From the NCBI GenBank assembly GCA_003249255.1, contig QKJP01000059.1, positions 118,417 through 182,416 of the forward strand: a DNA stretch of 64,000 bases. Direction: 5' to 3'. The stretch is from Bacteroidales bacterium (GTDB lineage: Bacteria > Bacteroidota > Bacteroidia > Bacteroidales > Marinilabiliaceae). Below are positions 18,086 to 27,004 of the stretch, one piece after another. The notes under the pieces were generated by a model. That model was not told the DNA's origin and searched no databases. It saw nothing but the letters and a program-made list of their open reading frames with translations. Position numbers and translations under genes: made by a program. Positions within the stretch are counted from its first letter, which is position 1. The number at the start of each line of letters is the position of its first letter.

Positions 18086-18480
18086 TACAATTATTTTAAG
18101 TTGAAATTAAAGCATTAAAATTGCAGGTCGGAGTATTGTTCTCCTGCAGAAAGGGATTTTTTACTACTTCAGATTTGCAACAAAGATAGTCCTTTTTTGA
18201 TTAGAACAACCGAATGAAAAATGCAAAAAGTTTTTTATTGTAAAAAATGACAAGACGTCCTTTTTAGTGCGCTACTTCGCGATTTTAAATACAATTAAAA
18301 CTTGCTATGTCTTAGTTGTTATATTCCGCTTTACAAATTATTCAACTCATAATTAATATGGTATTGCTTTCCCCTATCTAATCATCCTTACAGGTATAAA
18401 AGATATTGCAGACTAAACCCTATGAAAAATTCATCAGAACCGGAGATGGTGCCAAGTTTGGTTCTGTTATCAAACACTTC

Positions 18481-18891
18481 AGTATCTTCAAATTATTCTT
18501 GTTTAAAAACGATAATCCATAATTAGTTACTACCCAAACTCGTTTATCATGATCATAGTCACGTAATTTACCCAACCACTCGACAAACCGTCACATTGGT
18601 TCCTACCCAAATGTTTCCTTTGCTATCTTTTGCGATGCAATGAGTTACTTTGTCACCTAAGCCGGTGGCTTTTGAATGCGTTTCCCAATTGATGCCATCG
18701 TATACCGAAATCCCTTCGGATGTAGCAAACCACTTGCGGCCTTCGTTATCAATACAAATGCCTCTTACTTCGTCGTTGCAGAGAGTAGTTGAGGTAGAAA
18801 GAGTAGTGTAGTTTTGAAAGGTTTGAGCTTGCATTATAAAGCCGCTCAAAAGCAAACATGTGCCGGCACATAGTTGTAAAATTGTTTTCAT
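18481..18891 (-). pseudogene. Decayed, internally deleted copy of the Reg_prop protein
   Basis: From 18891, codons 1-98 read almost the same as the start of the gene at 18085 (signal peptide ending MQAQ, then TFQNYTTLSTSTTLCNDEVR and the first two propeller blades). After KGNIWVGTN the sequence jumps, with a frame change, to material matching a late blade of the intact gene (GWVN, then DHDKRVWVVTNYGLSFLN, compared with GWVNDIVNDNDKRLWFGSGS). At least one more frameshift follows. This indicates a tandem duplication followed by a deletion of roughly ten blades. The remaining 107-codon ORF (18568-18891) may still be exported but cannot form a propeller. Confidence 0.8.
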
Positions 18892-19267
18892 ATGTCTAAA
18901 ATGTTTTTAATTGCCATATGGAACTCGCCAATTTAGTCATACTCCTGTATGAGGAAGGTTTGCTCATGGCTCGTTTCATTTGAAATGATTTATAGTTTAA
19001 ATTGAACATATCTTTTGCCGGCCGAAGCATTAAGCTTTAGCTAACCGGGATATTTTTTTAAAGTTTCTTGGAGTTTGTATTAAAAAGAAAAATACATCCT
19101 AAGGCTTGAAAAACAGGAGGCTCAAGTTGTGGAGCAGAGCCTCCTATTTTCTACTTAAACATTACAAAACGTAGAAAAATCATTTCAAAATTAATGATCA
19201 GTAAATTAATACATTAACATTCTATTTTCAAGGTCATTCATCAAACTTTAAGGTTTATTTAGATTTT
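18892..19267. other. Intergenic region without genes
   Basis: This 376-bp region between the pseudogene and the membrane protein gene (both minus strand) includes the operon terminator at 19110-19145 and otherwise shows only AT-rich sequence. No ORF of note was found. Confidence 0.6.
19110..19145 (-). terminator. Terminator of the flavoprotein/chorismate mutase-like operon
   Basis: aggaggctc (19115-19123) pairs with gagcctcct (19137-19145). On the minus strand GTTTTTC follows. It lies ~120 bases after the last gene of the operon. Confidence 0.7.
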
Positions 19268-19675
19268 TTAGTAATTGTTCTTAATCGTAACTTTCTCAAT
19301 GAAATCAATTCCACTTATCAGAAAAAGCACTCCAAAAACCGCTTCGGTTATCATGGCCGGTTTTAAGGAGGAGTTTACCATTTCACAGGTGATTTCTTTT
19401 GCACTCATAAAGCTTAATCCCAGCCAAACAGTGGCAAGTACTCCGCTTATGCACACACCGGAATACCTATCCTTGATAAAGACAGCTGATAAAGAGAGAA
19501 CTCCCCATCCAAGCATTAAAACAGAAGCCCTCTCGGCTAAAAACATAGAGCCTGAACTATGATTTAATGATAAACCGATTAAAAAGACATTGCTATTAAA
19601 TTGCAGTAAATAAAAAAGATAGAAAAGTAGGCATCCGCTTGAGAGGCAAAGGATTTTGAATAAAGTACGTTTCAT
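19268..19675 (-). CDS. Small integral membrane protein of unknown function
   Basis: The protein has 135 residues with four predicted membrane segments (~8-26, ~47-65, ~74-90, ~110-128) joined by short loops. No catalytic motif is visible. It is the last gene of a five-gene minus-strand run, 2 bases downstream of the chorismate mutase-like gene, so it is clearly co-transcribed. The architecture (four helices in ~135 residues) resembles DUF4345/DoxX-like small membrane proteins in general shape only; I make no family claim. Confidence 0.65.
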   Translation of the reverse strand: MKRTLFKILCLSSGCLLFYLFYLLQFNSNVFLIGLSLNHSSGSMFLAERASVLMLGWGVLSLSAVFIKDRYSGVCISGVLATVWLGLSFMSAKEITCEMVNSSLKPAMITEAVFGVLFLISGIDFIEKVTIKNNY

Positions 19676-19677
19676 TT

Positions 19678-19983
19678 TTATTCAGTTTTAATAGTGTCCC
19701 ATTCTATTAATTCATCCTTCACAAAAAAATCTATCATTAACTTGTATAGCTTTTCGATTAAAAGCGGAGGAGCATTTAGTTGTTTTGCCAATTCTATTTT
19801 TGACGATATCACATGTTGTACCCTTTGTGTATCACGGACAGATGATTCGCTTTGCTTAAAACGGGCCGCTTTTTTTACGTAAATATGCCGTTGTGCAATA
19901 AGCTCCACTATTTTATAATCAATTTGGTCGATGGCTTCTCTAACATCACTTATTTGCAGGCATTCATTTGCAGGTTTCATCAT
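19678..19983 (-). CDS. Chorismate mutase-like (AroQ/PchB type) protein
   Basis: The protein has 101 residues and is all-helical. The pattern VREAIDQIDYKIVELIAQRH, then YVKKAARFKQSE and VRDTQRVQHVI, matches the AroQ-class chorismate mutase/isochorismate pyruvate-lyase fold: the N-terminal Arg, a Lys in AARFK and the Arg of VRDTQR are all in place. PchB-like members cleave isochorismate to salicylate and pyruvate; others rearrange chorismate to prephenate. No aromatic biosynthesis genes are nearby. It sits between a metallo-beta-lactamase-fold gene and a membrane protein, so a stand-alone, perhaps detoxifying or signalling, role is possible. Confidence 0.82.
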   Translation of the reverse strand: MMKPANECLQISDVREAIDQIDYKIVELIAQRHIYVKKAARFKQSESSVRDTQRVQHVISSKIELAKQLNAPPLLIEKLYKLMIDFFVKDELIEWDTIKTE

Positions 19984-20000
19984 ATATTCTTTTAGTTGGT

Positions 20001-20822
20001 TTAACTTTTTTCATTAATAACATGCTCACTATGAAAGAGGTAATCGTTTGAGATATCTATCAGGTGAGCACTTTTGTAATCATTAAATGCCCCCACTAAG
20101 CTTTCCTTAATTTTGGGGCTGCTTGTCCGGTGTGCGATAATCTCTTTAGCTTTGTTTAAGTAGCGTTCAACTTCGGAAAAAACCTTTAGCGTTGTAGGTT
20201 CTCCATGACCTGCCAGAACCAGAACATCATCATTTAACGATTTCAGCTTTTCAATTTCATTTAACCAATTGTTATGATGATTATCTCCTAAAAAAAGATG
20301 GACTTGATTATAAGCTAAATCCTGTGCAACCAATACATTGTAATCCGGCAAATTGATTAATAAATGATTCTCTCCTTCGGCCTGAGCTACTAATGACAGA
20401 CATACATTTATGCCGCCCATAATGTGATTACCGGTGCTGAGACTTGGTGAAATAACCGGTAAAAAAGCGACTACTTTTTCTTTATGAACTGCTTGTACTT
20501 GTCTTGCAACATCGGCTGCCGAGCAATTAAAATCATTAACGATTTCTTTGAGGCTTATTACCGGACAATCTTTAAAGAAGCTTGCACCAAACCAATGGTC
20601 GGGATGAGCATGTGAAATAATGAGGCATTCAACCGGTTTTTCTATACCCGAAATGTAAGTACAAAGCTCTTGGGCATACACCATAAAAAACTGAGCATCA
20701 ATAATAATTAAAGCTTTCTTCGTTTCGATGATGTGTGAAGTTACTTCAAAGGTTTCTTCCGGACTCACATAAGTATGAATCACCAAATCTCGCATTTTGT
20801 TTACGATAATTTTTCCCTTCAT
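20001..20822 (-). CDS. Metallo-beta-lactamase-fold hydrolase
   Basis: The protein has 273 residues. The zinc motif SHAHPDHWFG (~residues 70-79, H-x-H-x-D-H) is complete, and later histidines stand in VLAGHGEP, matching the third metal-binding region of the fold. There is no signal peptide. The substrate cannot be told: family members include glyoxalase II-like, lactonase-like and oxidoreductase-linked enzymes. It is third in the operon downstream of the Crp/Fnr gene, 17 bases before the chorismate mutase-like gene. An alternative start (Met10, beginning MRDLVIHTYV) lies nine codons in and fits the family start better. Confidence 0.85.
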   Translation of the reverse strand: MKGKIIVNKMRDLVIHTYVSPEETFEVTSHIIETKKALIIIDAQFFMVYAQELCTYISGIEKPVECLIISHAHPDHWFGASFFKDCPVISLKEIVNDFNCSAADVARQVQAVHKEKVVAFLPVISPSLSTGNHIMGGINVCLSLVAQAEGENHLLINLPDYNVLVAQDLAYNQVHLFLGDNHHNNWLNEIEKLKSLNDDVLVLAGHGEPTTLKVFSEVERYLNKAKEIIAHRTSSPKIKESLVGAFNDYKSAHLIDISNDYLFHSEHVINEKS

Positions 20823-20879
20823 GATAGTTTGTTTAATGGTATAAGTATCAATGAACCTAAAGTTTTTATATCAACTCTA

Positions 20880-21461
20880 TCAAGATCTAATTTTGCTAAA
20901 TACAGGTGCTTTTAACCCGGCTTTTAAAAGGATGACTAAGAGCATACCTACAACAATAAATGCAGTACTTGAAAACACAAGCCATTTTAAGCCTTTAAAA
21001 ACACAAGCTATTTGTATTATATATTGATTAACTGCAGGAAAAGTAATTGTCGTATGAATGAATGCCAGGTTTTCAACCATATCAAATAACGACCTTGCTA
21101 TGGGGAGTGAAAGCAGATAGATTACAACATTGACATTTGAAAACTTTAAAGCTCGTGAAAGTTTATATATGAGCATTATTTGTAACAGTGCAAAACTGAT
21201 AATTATTATAAAATCCAAAACAGAAAGTAATAAATAAGCCTCCCGCCCCGATTCTCCTAAATTGGTCATGTAACGTATTACATCCTGAACAGAACTAAAA
21301 AAGCTCATATCAATCATCCCCACACCAAACGTATTGTTTAGATAATCTTGGCCAAAAATGTCATTCTCAATTACTATTATCGACAAGAAGAAAAAGAGTA
21401 CAATGAGGATACTGTACTTATTAGCGGAATATTTTTCGAGTATCTGTATTATTTTTTCCAT
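20880..21461 (-). CDS. Integral membrane protein of unknown function
   Basis: I choose the Met at 21461, giving 193 residues beginning MEKIIQILEKYSANKYS. The longer ORF to 21563 would translate a dispersed non-coding repeat (FAPLRLCV is its usual spurious translation). About four membrane segments are visible (~15-33, ~80-100, ~112-130, ~160-180), with an external stretch containing a FFSSVQDVIRYMTNLGE segment. No family is recognised. It sits inside the operon headed by the flavoprotein gene. Confidence 0.65.
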   Translation of the reverse strand: MEKIIQILEKYSANKYSILIVLFFFLSIIVIENDIFGQDYLNNTFGVGMIDMSFFSSVQDVIRYMTNLGESGREAYLLLSVLDFIIIISFALLQIMLIYKLSRALKFSNVNVVIYLLSLPIARSLFDMVENLAFIHTTITFPAVNQYIIQIACVFKGLKWLVFSSTAFIVVGMLLVILLKAGLKAPVFSKIRS

Positions 21462-21465
21462 GTTT

Positions 21466-21505
21466 ATATTTTTCACGCAAAGACGCAAAGGCGCAAAAGG
21501 AAATC
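21466..21505. repeat. Dispersed acgcaaagacgcaaaggcgc repeat
   Basis: The string ttcacgcaaagacgcaaagg with cgcaaaagg is a short tandem of cgcaaag units, a common dispersed intergenic repeat. It lies just upstream of the chosen start at 21461 and explains the misleading ORF extension. Confidence 0.55.
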
Positions 21506-21585
21506 TAATCTCCCGATAGCTATTGGAACTCCTGTGAGTAAGGTTCTTGCAGGCTTGTTCCATGAGTATATCGTTTTTTTTAGGG

Positions 21586-22284
21586 TTAAATTAAGCTTCG
21601 TTGAGCCAGACTTTGATAGACTCCTTTTGTATCACTCTCTTTTTTTAGTTTTATAACCTTTATAAACTGAGGCTTCATTAATAAGCCGTTGAGTTTCCGG
21701 GATAACCAATTTTGTGTAGGATATTTGTTTTGGTTTTTAATGTCATTAACTAATTTATGCCCCAGCTCTTTTGCTTTTTTAGCTGCCTCAGGTAGTTCGT
21801 GAATACTTTTACCATTTAGGTGAACGCCTAAAGTACCTGATGAATATCCGCGCATAAACAAACTACTGCTCACGAACGATACCAAACTTTTAGTGGTTGC
21901 TGCTGCACCCCAACTGGCAGCAGTGGAAATACCTACATTGTACTTACCACCAAAGGCATCTGAAGTCATGCGTTCGAACAAACCAAAGCGGTCAAAAAAG
22001 TTTTTCATGCGGGCATTCATGGAAGCGCAAAAAGTGGGTGCTCCCCAAACAATACCGTCAGCTTCTCTAATTTTTGAACGGAGGTCTTCAAAGTCATCTT
22101 TTAAAATGCAATAGCCCTTTTCCATGCATTTTAAACAACCGGTACAAAATTTAATATCCTGTTTGGCTAAATAGACAAGCTCTACATCAGCCCCGGCTTC
22201 TTGTGCTCCATAAACTGCTTCTTCGGTTAAAGTGGCGCTGTTTCCTTGGGGGTTATCACTGCTTATAATTCCTATTATCTTCAT
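21586..22284 (-). CDS. NADPH-dependent FMN reductase-like iron-sulfur flavoprotein
   Basis: The protein has 232 residues. A flavodoxin-like fold starts with MKIIGIISSDNPQGNSATLT (phosphate loop for FMN). A compact cysteine motif, CTGCLKCMEKGYC, at ~48-60 is the signature of archaeal/bacterial iron-sulfur flavoproteins, which dimerise around a [4Fe-4S] cluster and pass electrons to a soluble partner. VWGAPTFCASMNARMKNFFD is the usual second FMN loop. It is the first gene of the five-gene operon, 72 bases downstream of the Crp/Fnr regulator, with a palindrome in the gap. Confidence 0.88.
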   Translation of the reverse strand: MKIIGIISSDNPQGNSATLTEEAVYGAQEAGADVELVYLAKQDIKFCTGCLKCMEKGYCILKDDFEDLRSKIREADGIVWGAPTFCASMNARMKNFFDRFGLFERMTSDAFGGKYNVGISTAASWGAAATTKSLVSFVSSSLFMRGYSSGTLGVHLNGKSIHELPEAAKKAKELGHKLVNDIKNQNKYPTQNWLSRKLNGLLMKPQFIKVIKLKKESDTKGVYQSLAQRSLI

Positions 22285-22341
22285 TGTTTAACGTTTTTAA
22301 ATTTCTATACAGCAAAAATGGGGCAGGAAAAATTGCAGAGC

Positions 22342-22357
22342 ATTAACAAATGTTAAT
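22342..22357. promoter_or_regulatory. Palindrome ATTAAC-N4-GTTAAT, candidate Crp/Fnr operator
   Basis: A perfect 6-4-6 inverted repeat sits between the regulator stop codon and the flavoprotein start, 58 bases upstream of the latter. Spacing and half-site length resemble Crp/Fnr-type sites, so the neighbouring regulator is the first candidate to bind it. Confidence 0.45.
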
Positions 22358-22947
22358 CATTTGCCTTCCGCTATACTTTTTCGTATTCGGCTCAATTGAA
22401 TGGGGGTAACTCCTATATAATTAGCAATATAATACTGGGGAATTTGATTAATCAAATTGGGATACTCTTGCAAAAATAATAAATAACGCTCCTTTGCATT
22501 TAGCCTGATGTAAGATGCCATTCGCCTTGTAATTCGATAGTGAACATCGGCCAAAAACACATTAAAATAGTTTAACAGCCAAGGATTGTTTTTAGAATAA
22601 TTATCTATATCGCTCCAGCTTGCCACTAGAAGTGTACTTTTTTCGATGGCTTGAATGTTGATATTGGTTTGAACACCTTTACCAAAACTGCCGGCTACAA
22701 GCTCATATTTGGTTAAAAACCTAAACCCGGCTTCTTTCCCCGAAAAATCAAGTAAATAATTTCGTAAAATACCCGAATCAAAAACATACGCTAAAGTGTT
22801 GCAATATTGACTCTCCTTAATATAAAACTCGCCTTTTTTTAATTCCACCGGATTAAACAATGCACTAAAATCAGTCAAGTTGTGATAAGTGACGTTTTGC
22901 TTATCAAAGACTTCGGCAAAAAACTTGTTTATATCTGTAATTTCCAT
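22357..22947 (-). CDS. Crp/Fnr-family transcriptional regulator
   Basis: With the Met at 22947 the protein has 196 residues; a longer form from 22992 is possible. A cyclic-nucleotide-binding-like beta-roll (~20-120) is followed by a winged helix. The recognition helix region reads YIANYIGVTPIQLSRIRKSI and ends close to the C-terminus. It lacks the Fe-S cysteines of FNR and any obvious cAMP pocket arginine, as is common for the short Bacteroidota Crp/Fnr proteins that sit beside oxidoreductase genes. It probably controls the downstream operon on the same strand. Confidence 0.85.
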   Translation of the reverse strand: MEITDINKFFAEVFDKQNVTYHNLTDFSALFNPVELKKGEFYIKESQYCNTLAYVFDSGILRNYLLDFSGKEAGFRFLTKYELVAGSFGKGVQTNINIQAIEKSTLLVASWSDIDNYSKNNPWLLNYFNVFLADVHYRITRRMASYIRLNAKERYLLFLQEYPNLINQIPQYYIANYIGVTPIQLSRIRKSIAEGK

Positions 22948-23449
22948 TGTACGATGGTTTAATTCGCAATTTACAACACTAACTTCGTTCAATCATTTAT
23001 AGCAAACGTATTATAATAAAATAAGTGAATATCCCACAATTCGATCATTATTTGAAAAAAAGGGTAATAAAATCTCAAAAGAATAATAGAAATGATTTGC
23101 TACAGGATGGATATCAAATTAATAACGTTGTATTACACCATGTTTTTAAAGACCAACCACTCTCCCAACTGAAACATTTTCCAATAAAGTATGAATTCAA
23201 TAATTAAAATCTTTCTCTTTACTTTTATATATTTTTGAAGAATAATGGTATTGTCACAATTTTTGGTTGTTAAAAATGCTAAAGGTTCAAAGCTATTTTA
23301 TTGAAACCTGGCAACTGCGGTGCTAGAATTCATTCATTGCTGCAAATGGCTATAAGCTAATACCTAGGAGCCAGTAGCTCATAAAAGGTATTTCGTTATC
23401 TTAGATAAACAGCATCCAATAACGGAGACATTCTCTAATTAGTTAATAC
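22948..23449. other. Intergenic region between divergent genes
   Basis: This ~500-bp stretch lies between the Crp/Fnr gene (leftward) and the helicase gene (rightward). It is AT-rich, with a remnant (aatggctataagctaatacc) resembling the element at 163-396. The 60-codon ORF at 23025 has no ribosome-binding context and no family resemblance, and is treated as chance. No clear promoter motif was found. Confidence 0.5.
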
Positions 23450-26400
23450 ATGTCACAACTCAAAATATACCGCGCTTCAGCCGGTTCAGGTAAAACCTAC
23501 ACTTTATCCGGTGAATTCATTAAACTTTTAATGGCCGATCCTCAAAACTACAAAGTCACTCTTGCCGTTACTTTTACCAACAAGGCTACTTCAGAAATGA
23601 AAACCCGTATTCTGGAGAACTTGTACAGCTTAGCCACCAAGGATGATGCCGATTACATGGATGACATCATTAAACTAACCGGAAAAACACCTAAGCAGAT
23701 CAAAGCCACTGCAAAAGCAATACTATATAACATCCTGAATGACTTTAGTAACCTCTCGGTCAATACCATCGATAGCTTTTTCCAGAAAGTTATCCGTTCG
23801 TTTGCCTTTGAAGCTGGACTTCCGGCAGGATTTAAAGTTGAACTAGATACAGACCGGGTACTCAAACAAGCCATTGATGACTTATTGCGCGAAATTGATG
23901 TGGATGGCAATGAAGACATCAAAAATTGGGTCATCAATCACGCCCTTTCTAAAATAGAACTGGGAGGAAGCTGGAACATCAATCAGGAATTATTTGACTT
24001 AGGAAAAGAGGTTTTTAAGGAAAAATTCCAAAGTTTAACCAAAGATGAATTAGCCCGGTTGCAAGATAAAAAACTGCTCCTCTCCTATTCTAAACAATTG
24101 GATGATATCATTAAAGCCTTTGAAGAAGATGTGAAAAAACTTGCCGGCCATGGTTTAGAACTCATGGATAAACATGGCGTTAGTTGGAATATTCTTTATA
24201 AAAAAACCTTATCTCCTCTAAAAAGACTTATCAAACTAAAAGATTTAAAAAGCTCAAAAGACGTTCTTGAAATAAAAGTATTAGCTCAATACATTAATGA
24301 TCCGGATGCAACAATGGGTAAAAAACCGGAGGGTAAAGACCAGGCGAAAGTTTATGATTGGTTTAATGGTGGCTTCAATGACGTTCTAATAGGATTAAAT
24401 CACCTTTTTGAGAATCACCGCTCTAAATATTTCACGGCCAAAATCATTAAATCTAACCTAAATGCACTCGGTATCATTACCGATATTGCCAAAAAAGTGA
24501 GAAGCATTGCTCAAAATGAAAACCTCTTTCTTTTAGCTGATGCCAACCGCATACTCCATCAAATTATTGATGATAATGATGCACCTTTTATCTATGAAAA
24601 AACCGGAGGTCGCTACCATCATTATATGATTGATGAGTTTCAAGACACCAGCCGCTTGCAATGGAACAACTTTAGACCACTGATTGACAATAGTATAAGT
24701 CAGGATTACACAGCTCTTATTGTAGGAGATGTAAAACAATCCATCTACCGTTGGCGAAATTCAGATTGGAAGCTATTGAGCGAACAAGTGGAACAAGATT
24801 TAGATCAATATGGTATTGATTTACAAACACTAACCACCAATTGGCGCAGTTACGAAAACATCATTCATTTTAACAATGCTGTATTTTTAAATGCTGCCAA
24901 CATCCTTCAAAACAACTTTAACAATACAGCAGCAGAGGGAGTTGAAAATGTGGCCATCCCGGAATCGCTACATGCACGCATCAAGAACGCCTATTTCGAT
25001 ACCATCCAGAAAGTATCCCCCAAAGCCATTGGCACCGGAGGAAAAGTTAAAGTAGCCTTTTTAGAAACCGGTCGTTCTAATGATGTTTTCGAAGAAGCCT
25101 CCACTCAAAGAGCAGTAGAGGAAGTTGAAAAACTCTTGCAGCAAGGCTATCAATACAAAGATATCTGTATCCTTGTACGTCAAAAAACTGAAGGTCAACG
25201 CATCAGTCAGGCTTTGCTATCAGGAGAATTCTCAGAAACAAAACAAACACACCCGGTTGTCTCTAATGAAACATTGCTACTTGGTAGCTCACCTGCGGTA
25301 AATATGGTCATCCAGCAATTAAAATACATCCAATCGCCCGATGACCCTGTTTGTGAGGCTTATGTCAGATTATTTTACCATTTTTATCAGCAGAATGATG
25401 CGCTTCAAAATCTCTATTGTGAAGGTTCTGAATTAGTTAAGGAATCATCTCAAAACACAGGAGAAAAGCATGCAAAAACCATTCTGGCTCTAAAAGGCCA
25501 ACCACTGTTTGAAATGGTAGAATGCTTAATTCGAAAATTACCGAATGAGCTTTACACGCAACAATACAGTTTCTTACAAGGCTTATTAGACAAGGTAAGA
25601 AACTATATTCTAAACAAATCGGTAAATGCTCACGATTTCATCAGCTGGTGGGATGATAAAGGTAAAAACACCTCCATCTCGATTTCTGACGGACAAAATG
25701 CCATTTCTGTTTTAACCATTCATAAATCTAAAGGTCTTGAGTTTAAAGCCGTTGTAATGCCATATTGCAATTGGGGGCTCGATGATAGAAAACGAGGTAG
25801 CTTAATGTGGAGTAATCCTCTCACTGAGCCATTTAACACCCTTAATCCGGTTCCGATTAATTACGGCAACACCTTAATACATTCAGAATTTATCGAACCC
25901 TATCTGACAGAGTTCCTGCATCAATATGTAGATAACCTGAATTTATTATATGTTGCATTTACACGTGCTTGCGAAAGCCTAATTGTTCTAGCCGAAAAAC
26001 CGAGCAAAAGTGCTCACCTTAGCAATGTATCTCACCTTCTGTATCAAATTGTTACCAGCATAAACATCAATAAACACGAAGACATTCCTGATAATCTTTG
26101 GGATGAAGCCTGGAAAGATGATGAGATGCTTTTCGAATTTGGCGAAATCGCGATAAAACAAACTCTTGAAGATGAAGAACCGAAACCCAAACTTTCAGTA
26201 TTTAAAACCAACGATCCGGGAGATCGAATTCGATTACACCCCGAAAGTACTGCCATGCAAAGCATTGATACTGATAGCCAATTAAAATACGGTAAAATCA
26301 TGCACGCCCTTTTCGAACATATAAAATATGCTGATGATGTTAAAAAAGCTGTACAATTATTAGTGCTCGATGGAAAAATTAAATCTTCTCAAAAGGATGA

Positions 26401-26731
26401 ACTGATAAACTTCACACAAAAGGTTATCAATAACAAGAAAGTTAAAGCTTGGTTTGATGAGTCGAATAAAGTGATAAATGAAGGAACAATTTTATTAAAA
26501 AAAGGCTCCTACCGCCCGGATAGAGTAATAGTAAATGAGCAAAAAACCATTGTGGTGGATTATAAATTTGGAGAACTTCACAACGAAAACTACAAATACC
26601 AAGTTGCTAATTACATGCGTATTCTTAAAAACATGGGTTATAAAAACCTGGAAGGTTATGTGTGGTACGTAGGAGAACAATCAACGATAGATCCGGTTAG
26701 CCTTGAGCCCATGCAAGGAAAACTATTTTAG
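23450..26731 (+). CDS. AddA/RecB-like UvrD-type helicase with C-terminal nuclease domain
   Basis: The protein has 1093 residues. Helicase motif I is ASAGSGKTYTL (~9-19), motif II is DEFQDTSRLQW (~395), then GDVKQSIYRWR (motif III), TIHKSKGLEF (motif V) and LLYVAFTRA (motif VI): a complete superfamily 1A helicase. The C-terminal ~150 residues hold a RecB-type PD-(D/E)xK nuclease core: an HALFEH motif followed by DRVIVNEQKTIVVDYKFGE with the Asp and Lys in place. This is the AddA/RecB layout for resecting double-strand breaks. The AddB partner normally next to it is not in this window. Confidence 0.9.
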   Translation: MSQLKIYRASAGSGKTYTLSGEFIKLLMADPQNYKVTLAVTFTNKATSEMKTRILENLYSLATKDDADYMDDIIKLTGKTPKQIKATAKAILYNILNDFSNLSVNTIDSFFQKVIRSFAFEAGLPAGFKVELDTDRVLKQAIDDLLREIDVDGNEDIKNWVINHALSKIELGGSWNINQELFDLGKEVFKEKFQSLTKDELARLQDKKLLLSYSKQLDDIIKAFEEDVKKLAGHGLELMDKHGVSWNILYKKTLSPLKRLIKLKDLKSSKDVLEIKVLAQYINDPDATMGKKPEGKDQAKVYDWFNGGFNDVLIGLNHLFENHRSKYFTAKIIKSNLNALGIITDIAKKVRSIAQNENLFLLADANRILHQIIDDNDAPFIYEKTGGRYHHYMIDEFQDTSRLQWNNFRPLIDNSISQDYTALIVGDVKQSIYRWRNSDWKLLSEQVEQDLDQYGIDLQTLTTNWRSYENIIHFNNAVFLNAANILQNNFNNTAAEGVENVAIPESLHARIKNAYFDTIQKVSPKAIGTGGKVKVAFLETGRSNDVFEEASTQRAVEEVEKLLQQGYQYKDICILVRQKTEGQRISQALLSGEFSETKQTHPVVSNETLLLGSSPAVNMVIQQLKYIQSPDDPVCEAYVRLFYHFYQQNDALQNLYCEGSELVKESSQNTGEKHAKTILALKGQPLFEMVECLIRKLPNELYTQQYSFLQGLLDKVRNYILNKSVNAHDFISWWDDKGKNTSISISDGQNAISVLTIHKSKGLEFKAVVMPYCNWGLDDRKRGSLMWSNPLTEPFNTLNPVPINYGNTLIHSEFIEPYLTEFLHQYVDNLNLLYVAFTRACESLIVLAEKPSKSAHLSNVSHLLYQIVTSININKHEDIPDNLWDEAWKDDEMLFEFGEIAIKQTLEDEEPKPKLSVFKTNDPGDRIRLHPESTAMQSIDTDSQLKYGKIMHALFEHIKYADDVKKAVQLLVLDGKIKSSQKDELINFTQKVINNKKVKAWFDESNKVINEGTILLKKGSYRPDRVIVNEQKTIVVDYKFGELHNENYKYQVANYMRILKNMGYKNLEGYVWYVGEQSTIDPVSLEPMQGKLF

Positions 26732-27004
26732 ACGAAAAATTGATCGATTACAAAAAGGAAAGTGCTGATGTACTAATGTGTCAATGTGCGAATTACTATA
26801 TTTACTATTCCACATCAACCTAAAGTGTAAAACACAATATCTAATAAACTGATGTACAAATAGATAATGTGCAAATAAAGTCATTAATTATTCTAAGTTC
26901 AGCAATTGCAAAAGCACATTATCAGACCATCAAACTTTTAATTGTTTGATGGATGACTTTACACAAACCAAATATACATCTGAACCTATGAACTAATCTA
27001 TATC
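26732..27004. other. Intergenic region with short dispersed repeats
   Basis: The stretch 26761-26910 contains two tandem, diverged versions of gctgatgtactaatgtgtca / actgatgtacaaatagataa. They match the element at 1381-1431. No RNA or coding feature was recognised. Confidence 0.45.

Noticed and set aside
21462..21563. N-terminal extension of the membrane protein at 20880
   Set aside because: It translates the dispersed acgcaaag repeat.
23025..23207. 60-codon ORF upstream of the helicase
   Set aside because: No family resemblance, no ribosome-binding context, low-complexity composition.
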